DNA from: an uncultured Cryomorphaceae bacterium
Lineage (GTDB): Bacteria; Bacteroidota; Bacteroidia; Flavobacteriales; Schleiferiaceae
Assembly: GCA_937120475.1 (NCBI GenBank)
Contig: CAKZJV010000007.1
Coordinates: forward strand, 760,068 to 824,067
DNA: 64,000 nt
Reading direction: 5' to 3'
Of this stretch, positions 36,048 through 42,619 are shown piece after piece. How positions within the stretch are numbered: position 1 is the first letter of the stretch; each line of letters starts with the position of its first letter. The translations under genes and the position numbers were made by a program. The notes beneath the pieces are model-generated. The model saw only the letters and a list, made by a program, of their open reading frames with translations. It searched no databases and had not been told where the DNA came from.

Positions 36048-36074
36048 GGGTTCTCTGCAAAGAGGCCCTTTTTT
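36048..36074 (+). terminator. plus-strand terminator hairpin in the 35.8-36.2 kb gap
   Basis: GGG-TT-CTCT and AGAG-G-CCC pair around a GCAA loop and are followed by T6. The T run is on the plus strand only and no plus-strand protein gene lies upstream. Confidence 0.6.
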
Positions 36075-36225
36075 ATTGGGGTTCGGTAAGGAATTGATTG
36101 ACTGGTGGGTCATTGATAAAGAACTTGAAATAAGTAACCCTACCGTTAAATGTAAGACTGCTAACTTTTTCATTTAAGGTTTACAGCGTTAGGTGTTTTT
36201 TCATTTGTGATAGGTTTGGCTAAGA

Positions 36226-36552
36226 CTAGTGCTCATATTTCTCTGCGAAAACTATCATTTCTTTTAATAGTGGCTCTATATTTCTCCCCTTTTCCGTAAT
36301 GGAGTAACCGACTCTGGGTGGAACTTCTCCATAATCTTTCCGGTTTATGAGATTATTCATCACCAGGGTTTTGAGCTCCTGGATAAGCATTTTTTCACTT
36401 ATATCCGGAATAAGTCTCTTTAGTTGGCTAAGTCTTAGTTCCTCATTCCTTAACAGCTGCTGCAAAACAATGAGCTTCCATTTACCTCCAACCAGCCCCA
36501 AGGTAGTTCTAATGGGGCATCGTGGGGTTACATAAATCTTTTCTTCCGTCAT
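36226..36552 (-). CDS. HxlR family transcriptional regulator
   Basis: This 108-residue winged-helix protein starts at ATG 36552 and has the HxlR pattern: Cys in the N-terminal CPIRTTLGLVGGKWKLIVLQ, then RLSQLKRLIPDISEKMLIQEL and VGYSITEKGR. HxlR proteins respond to quinones, aldehydes or other electrophiles and usually control a divergent oxidoreductase gene, here the NAD(P)-binding protein at 36641. An inverted repeat lies between the two. Confidence 0.92.
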   Translation of the reverse strand: MTEEKIYVTPRCPIRTTLGLVGGKWKLIVLQQLLRNEELRLSQLKRLIPDISEKMLIQELKTLVMNNLINRKDYGEVPPRVGYSITEKGRNIEPLLKEMIVFAEKYEH

Positions 36553-36556
36553 ATAT

Positions 36557-36592
36557 ACATACCTAAAGGTTGGTACTGCCAAAATAGTATGT
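36557..36592. promoter_or_regulatory. inverted repeat between HxlR gene and oxidoreductase
   Basis: ACATAC (36557-36562) and GTATGT (36587-36592) are six-base inverted arms 24 bases apart, with GGTACTGCC between them. They lie in the divergent promoter region and could be the HxlR operator. TACTTTAG near 36609 is one base off the -7 box for the plus-strand gene. Confidence 0.35.
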
Positions 36593-36640
36593 TTAATCCA
36601 GGCCACCTACTTTAGCACTCTAAACTTTGAAAAAAGTAAA

Positions 36641-37279
36641 ATGAAAACTAAAATCGCATTGTTGGGTGCAAGCGGGCAAACGGGTTCAATTGTTTTGAAA
36701 AAGGCCCTCGACCAAGGGTATTCCGTAAAGGCACTGGTTCGTAACCCGGGTAAAATAACTGTAACGCATGAACGCCTGCAGCTTATAGAAGGCGATGTGC
36801 TCAACCTTAATGATGTAGAGGAGCTTATTAAAGATACCCAAGTGGTGGTTAGCCTGTTTGGTCATGTAAAAGACTCGCCTGCATGGTTACAGACCAATGG
36901 AACTAAAAATATTGTTAATGCCATGAAAAAGGAAGGCGTGGATAAAATCATATCTCTATCCGGAGGAGGCCTTCCATTTCCTGAAAAGGATCAACCCAAA
37001 TTCATAGACAGACTGATCCGTTTTATTATGAAGCTAGTGGTTCCGAAAATTTTAAATGATGCCATAGAGCACCATAAAGTACTGGAAAGAAGCGGTGTAA
37101 AATGGATTATTGTGCGAGGGCCCAGGTTAACCAATGATCCACCCAAGGAAACTCACCGAGTGGGTTGGGTTGGGGTTAACGCCAGTACCAAAATTGCCCG
37201 GGGCGACCTGGCAAATTTTATTGTAAAACAAATAGAATCAGATGAATTTCTTTATAAAATGCCCTTTGTAAGTTATTAA
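36641..37279 (+). CDS. NAD(P)-binding oxidoreductase (atypical SDR, NmrA-like)
   Basis: This 212-residue protein has a Rossmann fold with the glycine motif GASGQTG near the N terminus, DVLNLNDVEELIKD and a SLSGGG strand end, as in NAD(P)H-binding epimerase or flavin-reductase-like proteins. The catalytic YxxxK of classical SDRs is not evident. Divergence from an HxlR regulator suggests induction by a reactive compound. It is the only plus-strand gene between 33 and 42 kb. Confidence 0.88.
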   Translation: MKTKIALLGASGQTGSIVLKKALDQGYSVKALVRNPGKITVTHERLQLIEGDVLNLNDVEELIKDTQVVVSLFGHVKDSPAWLQTNGTKNIVNAMKKEGVDKIISLSGGGLPFPEKDQPKFIDRLIRFIMKLVVPKILNDAIEHHKVLERSGVKWIIVRGPRLTNDPPKETHRVGWVGVNASTKIARGDLANFIVKQIESDEFLYKMPFVSY

Positions 37280-37345
37280 TAATCATTATAATGAGTCCCG
37301 TTTACGTGGCCTTGGTAAATAGAGATTTATTTTTCAACTTCCGGT

Positions 37346-37609
37346 TCATCTTTTGAAATTCAGTCTGCCATTTTGGATTATTGCGAAAATAACTGCTGGT
37401 ATTAACCAAGGTAGTCCAGAGGGTAAATGTTCCTGTGTGGACCTGACGCCTGTGTAAGTTCCTGTAACTTCAATTTGGAATACTGAATACAAGTTCATTA
37501 TTGGAATTATCAGAATAAAAGGAACCACCGAATAGTGCCAAAACAATTGCCAATTGGACAATTTTAACCTATTTGCATCTTTCATTATTTTAACCCAAGT
37601 CTCTTTCAT
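37346..37609 (-). CDS. short membrane protein, possibly truncated
   Basis: This 87-residue protein has two predicted helices (LFWHYSVVPFILIIPIMNLY and GLPWLIPAVIFAIIQ) and stops soon after the second (NGRLNFKR). Longer Bacteroidota proteins with this kind of start continue into a PH-like domain, from memory; here I see no continuation in any frame, so this may be a decayed or cut gene. It lies in the accessory island. Start is ATG 37609 or ATG 37585. Confidence 0.45.
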   Translation of the reverse strand: MKETWVKIMKDANRLKLSNWQLFWHYSVVPFILIIPIMNLYSVFQIEVTGTYTGVRSTQEHLPSGLPWLIPAVIFAIIQNGRLNFKR

Positions 37610-37695
37610 TTACTCGCATCCAGAAAGTCTGTTTCTGTCCTCTTGCTGCCTGCTGTATAACTGGTCAGCTTCAGACACGGTCAACAGCTGTTTTT

Positions 37696-38073
37696 TTAAT
37701 TTTTGGTTTGATAGCTGAATGTCGTTCGTCTCCCAAAAAAATAAGCTTCTGTCTCCATTCTAAGAATTGTTGCGGTCGAGTCATACTGAATTAAAGCTGT
37801 TGAGTCACTCGTCCAGGTAAGAACTAAGCTCAATGGTTTAACGCTTTGTAAATCGAACACACCGGAACCTCCTGAACCCCGGGGAGTAGATATCCATGTT
37901 ACTACAGAGGTTCGAAACCCTCCGTCTGCCGGAAATGATTCTTGATATATGATTGCTTTTCCGTCAGGAGAAGTAACGTGATCCAGTTCAGTTAACCATT
38001 CGGGTTTAGTTTGGTTACAGGAGCTTAAAATGAATAACCCTAAACTGAAATGCCATACTATTAATTTCTTCAT
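37696..38073 (-). CDS. small orphan lipoprotein
   Basis: This 125-residue protein starts at ATG 38073 with a lipoprotein signal peptide whose lipobox is LSSC. The mature part includes HVTSPDGKAIIYQESFPAD and a Gly/Ser turn RGSGGSG before strands SLVLTWTSDSTALIQY and FGRRTTFSY. I do not recognise the family. It is one of seven consecutive minus-strand genes separated by long spacers. Confidence 0.55.
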   Translation of the reverse strand: MKKLIVWHFSLGLFILSSCNQTKPEWLTELDHVTSPDGKAIIYQESFPADGGFRTSVVTWISTPRGSGGSGVFDLQSVKPLSLVLTWTSDSTALIQYDSTATILRMETEAYFFGRRTTFSYQTKN

Positions 38074-38231
38074 CTTCAAATTAAGGTCAACGGCTCAGGT
38101 AACCGTCCGCCATGGATTAAACGTTCATAATTTTCAGTTAGGCATTGACGTTGGAAATTCTCAATGAATTCAAACGTTGTTAAATCAGCCGTAATTGCGG
38201 TACTACATTGTCAGCACAAGTTTCTTAGCGC

Positions 38232-38717
38232 TTACAGCATTATTTTGCCATTTTCGATTTCGAAACTATAAAGTACCGAGGTATCCACCGGTTTACCGTT
38301 AATGGTACCGGCTTCCCATTCTTCTAATTTTGCAAATACAGCCACAATTTGTTGATCCAGCTCCGGATTTTTGGTTTTATTGTCGATTTGGCATCGAACC
38401 ATCTTGCCTTTACAATTAACAACCAAATTAACCATACCCTTATCCATGTAATCAGGCTTATCGCTTAAAAAGCTGACATTGGCATTCAGTTCTTCTTCAA
38501 TTTCCTGGTCCGTCAATGGTGCTTGTGCTTTTACCTGTCCGTTTCCGGGAAAAGGCAGAATAGCAATCACTCTTGAATTGTCGCAAACCCCCGGAATAGG
38601 TTCATCCACTTGCATGGTAGCTACCATATTGCTCACACCTGTTTTTTTCGTTGAGGAGCAGGAACTTACCATTGCAAATCCAAAAAACAGGAAAGGGAAA
38701 ATGGCTACTTTTTTCAT
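38232..38717 (-). CDS. lipoprotein with TonB C-terminal-like domain
   Basis: This 161-residue protein has a lipoprotein signal peptide (lipobox VSSC) and a C-terminal part resembling the TonB C-terminal fold: MVNLVVNCKGKMVRCQID, an AVFAKLEEWEAGTINGKPVD stretch equivalent to the usual W-x-PG-x-x-x-GKPV, and a final beta strand. Related Bacteroidota proteins are annotated as energy transducer TonB domains without the inner-membrane anchor. Its role is unknown. Confidence 0.6.
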   Translation of the reverse strand: MKKVAIFPFLFFGFAMVSSCSSTKKTGVSNMVATMQVDEPIPGVCDNSRVIAILPFPGNGQVKAQAPLTDQEIEEELNANVSFLSDKPDYMDKGMVNLVVNCKGKMVRCQIDNKTKNPELDQQIVAVFAKLEEWEAGTINGKPVDTSVLYSFEIENGKIML

Positions 38718-38845
38718 TTTAAAAATTTAGAGGGTTAGGTATAATTTCGATCGCAACGGTTTGGTTGAAGCTAGTTCAGCTTTTTTTAAACTCCTGATAG
38801 AAACCGGATCAACCTATGCAATGACCTACCAGCAAGCGTGGCTTT

Positions 38846-39430
38846 TTATTCCTTTGGTTTATAGAGAATGATTATCTGAACTAAGATGGCCATCAAAATC
38901 AGGGAGATAATTTCTACCTGCGTAAAAAGATTAATGCTGTCTTTGGCCTTTTGGCTAACAAATACCTGTCGCTTTCCTTCCTGCAACTGGATTTTTGACA
39001 AATTGTGCAAGTATTGATCTATCTGGTCAATGCTTGTGAGTATTTTCCCTTTTGACGCATCCGTAAACGACCCCTCCAACTTTTTAAGAGATTCAAGCTC
39101 GTTTTGGAGTTGATCGAAGGTAATTTTTTCTTTTTCCGTGAGTTTGGTAAGCTTGTACCTCTCTACTAGTTGATTCAGTTCCTGGTTGAATTGGTGGTTT
39201 TGCTTTTCAAACAGGGTGGTGTCCGATGTCAGCAAGGCCAGTTGTTTTTCATGAATAATCCTTAACATCTCAAACAAAAGGTCGCTGGCCACAATTCTGT
39301 CCTCATACATAGTGGTCACCGAATAACTGAGTCGATTGAAGTTGTCCCGGTCAATCAGGTTGGTTACCAGTACAATGAAAAAGACCAGGAGAATACTGGC
39401 GATCCAACGAATTTTGGCGAAAACTTTCAT
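38846..39430 (-). CDS. membrane protein with MCP-type four-helix bundle sensor, no signalling domain
   Basis: This 194-residue protein has an N-terminal helix (WIASILLVFFIVLVTNLI), a periplasmic helical bundle rich in Leu, Gln and Glu (FNQELNQLVERYKL, SLKKLEGSFTDASKGK) and a second helix near the end (FTQVEIISLILMAILVQIIIL). This is the layout of the 4HB_MCP ligand-binding module of chemoreceptors, but it stops after the second helix with no HAMP or methyl-accepting domain. It may sense a ligand and pass the signal to a partner protein. Confidence 0.65.
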   Translation of the reverse strand: MKVFAKIRWIASILLVFFIVLVTNLIDRDNFNRLSYSVTTMYEDRIVASDLLFEMLRIIHEKQLALLTSDTTLFEKQNHQFNQELNQLVERYKLTKLTEKEKITFDQLQNELESLKKLEGSFTDASKGKILTSIDQIDQYLHNLSKIQLQEGKRQVFVSQKAKDSINLFTQVEIISLILMAILVQIIILYKPKE

Positions 39431-39613
39431 GCGCTTTATTTTGATTTTAAAGATACCACTAAGTCCCTTTTTTGAAAGAGTGGTTATGGATTAAACGGGC
39501 TTTAATTACTTACAGCGTCCAAGTGCGTAAGGCAGCACACTTACTCCCTGAAGGCTTATGAGAACCACCGATTGCCTGGTATATTTTGTACCCATTGCTG
39601 GCAACTCTGCTTT

Positions 39614-39961
39614 TTACCACTTTGGTTGAATAAAGTACAAGGCTGTACCGTCCGGATCATTAAAGTGAAGAAAACCTCCTCCTTCTTCATTTCTCTCCGT
39701 AACGCTGATACCTAGCTCCAATAACTCTTCTTTTGTTGCCTTAAAGTCCTTCGAAGTCAGGCCAATTGAAATTCCCGCCTGATGGTTATCCATGCTTGGA
39801 TTTGAGCTTGGATGCAACCCGATTTCAATTCCTTTAGCCGTCAATTGAGCATAGTGATTTCCCCATTTCTGTTGAAGGTGAAAACCGATTTTTTCATAGA
39901 ATTGAATAGACTGGTCCAGGTCTTTTACATTAATCGTGATATGAGAATTGAGTATTTCCAT
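39614..39961 (-). CDS. VOC family (glyoxalase-like) protein
   Basis: This 115-residue protein is a single vicinal-oxygen-chelate domain: SHITINVKDLDQSIQFYEKIG at the start and FNDPDGTALYFIQ at the end are the two beta-alpha-beta halves. The metal ligands expected from HITINV and the terminal YF(I) region are partly present. Members include glyoxalases, dioxygenases and antibiotic-binding proteins. It stands alone in the island, the kind of stand-alone gene often found in mobile cassettes. Confidence 0.88.
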   Translation of the reverse strand: MEILNSHITINVKDLDQSIQFYEKIGFHLQQKWGNHYAQLTAKGIEIGLHPSSNPSMDNHQAGISIGLTSKDFKATKEELLELGISVTERNEEGGGFLHFNDPDGTALYFIQPKW

Positions 39962-40024
39962 AAGTTTTTATATTTGGTTATCAATTGCTTACATGTACCT
40001 TACAGCACATTGCTTATTAGAGTA

Positions 40025-40432
40025 TCAAACATTCTTTTCATTTTTCATCTGAGTCCAGAGCTCTCTCATATACGGAGTCACCTTCCAACCATCCTTAAGC
40101 TTCTCCCTAAAACAACTCCAATAAAAAACTGTGTATTCATGAAGCTCAAAGTCCTTGACTATTCTCGGAATTAAAAGTTTCCAGTTTTTATCAAACTCTC
40201 TCTGATCTTCAATGTTGGTTAATGCCTGAATAAGCATTTCCATTAGGCTGAACTTTTTGTCTTCGTCTTTTTGTTCGTCATAATGTTTAAAGTAGTTCTC
40301 TATTTCCGAGGGTTCTGCAATTTCATAGGGCCAGTCTTGCATCCATTCAGCATATGGGTAGTCATATTTCGCAACCAACTCTTTGATCGCTTTTTCGGTT
40401 CCACATCTAAATTTTGGCTCTTGCACTTTCAT
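40025..40432 (-). CDS. hypothetical protein, about 135 residues
   Basis: This soluble acidic protein, starting at ATG 40432 (MKVQEPKFRC), is rich in Trp, Tyr, Glu and Lys, with helical segments such as SLMEMLIQALTNIEDQREFD and PYMRELWTQMKNEK. I do not recognise the family. The composition and A+T-rich coding differ from the housekeeping neighbours, suggesting acquired DNA. Confidence 0.55.
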   Translation of the reverse strand: MKVQEPKFRCGTEKAIKELVAKYDYPYAEWMQDWPYEIAEPSEIENYFKHYDEQKDEDKKFSLMEMLIQALTNIEDQREFDKNWKLLIPRIVKDFELHEYTVFYWSCFREKLKDGWKVTPYMRELWTQMKNEKNV

Positions 40433-40582
40433 TGATCTAAATGTTTTAAACACCTGAATAAAGGCCTAGCCACTTCGACCTTGATTTCGTAAAGAAGCAG
40501 AATTTTTCTCTGCTGACTGTAAAACACAACCACAATGGAATAGACGTTAACTTATACTTACTGGTTGTTGAACAACATTTTT

Positions 40583-41098
40583 TTATTCTCTGCCAAAAAT
40601 TCTGTTTATCAAACCTGGCTTTCTCATACCTAGTTTATTTTCAAGTTCACAAACTTCTTCTTTCGTTCTTCGAAATTTTGGATCTAATCTAACAGCTTGG
40701 TTAAAGTCTGACAATGCATTTTCGAAGTCTTCATTTTCTTTTCTTAGATAAGCTCGACATCTCCAAAATGTCGCGTCCTTAGGATTTAAGTCTATAGCTT
40801 TAGACAAGTCTTGCTCCGCCTCTTGAAATTTCTTCCATTCTTTATTTAATAGTCCACGGTTCAAATAGGCCATATAGTTTTGGTCATTTATTTCTATCGC
40901 CAAGTTGAAGTGTCGCAATGCTTCCTGAAATTGTCCAATTTCAAAATATGCAAGAGCAAGGTTGTTATGTATATGACTGTTTTTTTTATCAATCTTAAGA
41001 TGCTTTTTAAGATTCGTTATGGTTGAATCATAGTCTTCTAAACTATCATAAAATAGAAGCCTATGGGATTTGGTCAATATTTCGTCTTCTGTTTTCAT
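40583..41098 (-). CDS. tetratricopeptide-repeat protein
   Basis: This 171-residue cytosolic protein contains about three to four TPR units: HIHNNLALAYFEIGQFQEAL, AYLNRGLLNKEWKKFQEAEQ and FWRCRAYLRKENEDFENALS, each with the W/L-G-Y-A-F-A-P type spacing. TPRs mediate protein binding; no enzymatic domain is present. It lies at the sucC-side edge of the island, and the spacer upstream includes a GTTGGCAAT-type motif. Confidence 0.8.
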   Translation of the reverse strand: MKTEDEILTKSHRLLFYDSLEDYDSTITNLKKHLKIDKKNSHIHNNLALAYFEIGQFQEALRHFNLAIEINDQNYMAYLNRGLLNKEWKKFQEAEQDLSKAIDLNPKDATFWRCRAYLRKENEDFENALSDFNQAVRLDPKFRRTKEEVCELENKLGMRKPGLINRIFGRE

Positions 41099-41233
41099 AT
41101 GTTGCCCATCGGCTAACCAACGAATATAACCGTTTGGTTTCGTAATAAGTCCGCTGCAAACTGTTATTGCTAATTTTTTAGCCTATTGCCAACAGTATCT
41201 TTATAAATCACAAAAGCCACAAAGGCTAAAACA

Positions 41234-41269
41234 AAAAGCCCCGCCCCGAGTACTCGGGGCGGGGCTTTT
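41234..41269 (-). terminator. terminator of sucC
   Basis: A perfect 18-base inverted repeat, AAAAGCCCCGCCCCGAGT with its complement, followed on the minus strand by a T-rich stretch, lies 20 bases after the sucC stop. Confidence 0.9.
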
Positions 41270-41289
41270 ATTATTTTAATGGCCAGGTA

Positions 41290-42480
41290 TTAACCCACCA
41301 GTTCTTTCACTTTATCGGCTGCTTCTTTCAGCAATATGGCGGAGTGTACCTCCAATCCACTTTGGTCGATAATTTCCTTGGCCTCTTCAGCATTGGTACC
41401 CTGTAGGCGTACAATGATGGGTACGTTGATATCGCCAATGTTTTTGTAGGCATCCACAATACCCTGGGCTACACGGTCACAACGTACAATACCACCAAAA
41501 ATATTTACCAGTATGGCTTCTACTTTGGGGTCGCGCAGAATAATGCGGAAAGCCGTTTCTACACGCTTGGCATCGGCAGTACCGCCTACATCCAGGAAGT
41601 TGGCAGGATTACCACCGGCCATTTTAATAATGTCCATGGTAGCCATAGCCAGTCCGGCACCGTTTACCATACAACCTACGTTACCCTCCAGGTTTACAAA
41701 GTTGAGGCCCGCCTCACCGGCTTCTACATCGATGGGGTCTTCCTCGCGCTTGTCGCGCATCTCTGCATAGTCCTTATGGCGGAACAATCCGTTGTCATCC
41801 AGGCTTACTTTGGCATCCACGGCCAGAATTTTATTATCGGAGGTTTTCAGTACCGGGTTGATCTCAAAAAGAGAAGCATCAATACCATCGTAAGCTTTGT
41901 ACAGGCTGCTCACAAATTTCACCATTTCCTTAAAAGCCTTACCACTCAAACCCAGGTTGAAGGCAATTTTACGCGCCTGAAACCCCTGTAGGCCTACCTT
42001 AGGATCAATTTCTTCGGTAAAAATGAGGTGGGGTGTTTGTTCCGCCACGGTTTCAATATCCATACCGCCTTCGGTAGAATACATGATCATATTGCGGCCG
42101 GTAGCGCGGTTCAGCAAAACCGACATATATATTTCCGAAGTTTCTGACTCACCAGGATAGTACACATCCTCGGCAATTAACACCTGGTGTACTTTTTTAC
42201 CTTCCTTGCTGGTTTGCGGGGTTACCAGGTTCATCCCGATTATTTCGGAGGAAATATTTTTCACATCGTCAAGGCTTTTGGCGAGTTTAACACCGCCTCC
42301 CTTACCACGGCCACCGGCATGAACCTGGGCTTTAATTACCCACCATTCGGTTCCGGTTTGCTGGTTTAGCTTTTTCGCGGCTTCTACCGCTTCGTCAGGG
42401 GTAGTGGCCACTATACCGCGTTGTACTCCTACTCCGTAAGAGGCTAAAATTTCTTTGCCTTGATATTCGTGTAAATTCAT
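41290..42480 (-). CDS. sucC: succinate-CoA ligase (ADP-forming) beta subunit
   Basis: SucC is the nucleotide-binding subunit of succinyl-CoA synthetase in the TCA cycle. With ATG 42480 the 396-residue length is normal and starts with the family MNLHEYQGKEILASYGV. The ATP-grasp segment WVIKAQVHAGGRGKGGGVK and the later GGTADAKRVETAF and NIFGGIVRCD motifs are present. The alpha subunit gene sucD is not next to it. A minus-strand TATTTTTG lies 30 bases before the start and a strong terminator follows. Confidence 0.96.
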   Translation of the reverse strand: MNLHEYQGKEILASYGVGVQRGIVATTPDEAVEAAKKLNQQTGTEWWVIKAQVHAGGRGKGGGVKLAKSLDDVKNISSEIIGMNLVTPQTSKEGKKVHQVLIAEDVYYPGESETSEIYMSVLLNRATGRNMIMYSTEGGMDIETVAEQTPHLIFTEEIDPKVGLQGFQARKIAFNLGLSGKAFKEMVKFVSSLYKAYDGIDASLFEINPVLKTSDNKILAVDAKVSLDDNGLFRHKDYAEMRDKREEDPIDVEAGEAGLNFVNLEGNVGCMVNGAGLAMATMDIIKMAGGNPANFLDVGGTADAKRVETAFRIILRDPKVEAILVNIFGGIVRCDRVAQGIVDAYKNIGDINVPIIVRLQGTNAEEAKEIIDQSGLEVHSAILLKEAADKVKELVG

Positions 42481-42509
42481 TCTATCTGATTTATAACTGA
42501 GAAGTGCCG

Positions 42510-42517
42510 CAAAAATA
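42510..42517 (-). promoter_or_regulatory. -7 promoter element TATTTTTG of sucC
   Basis: Exact minus-strand TAnnTTTG in the sucC-DUF5916 divergent region, 29 bases before ATG 42480. Confidence 0.5.
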
Positions 42518-42558
42518 GAGCTTAGGCTTAAACCCGAAAAATTATTTTGGGCAATCCT

Positions 42559-42566
42559 TACTTTTG
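42559..42566 (+). promoter_or_regulatory. -7 promoter element TACTTTTG of the DUF5916 gene
   Basis: Exact plus-strand TAnnTTTG, 53 bases before ATG 42620, in the same divergent region. Confidence 0.5.
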
Positions 42567-42619
42567 CACACAATCCTCCTTATCTCCAATAAACCAGAAG
42601 CTGGAATATTGTTCTGCCC

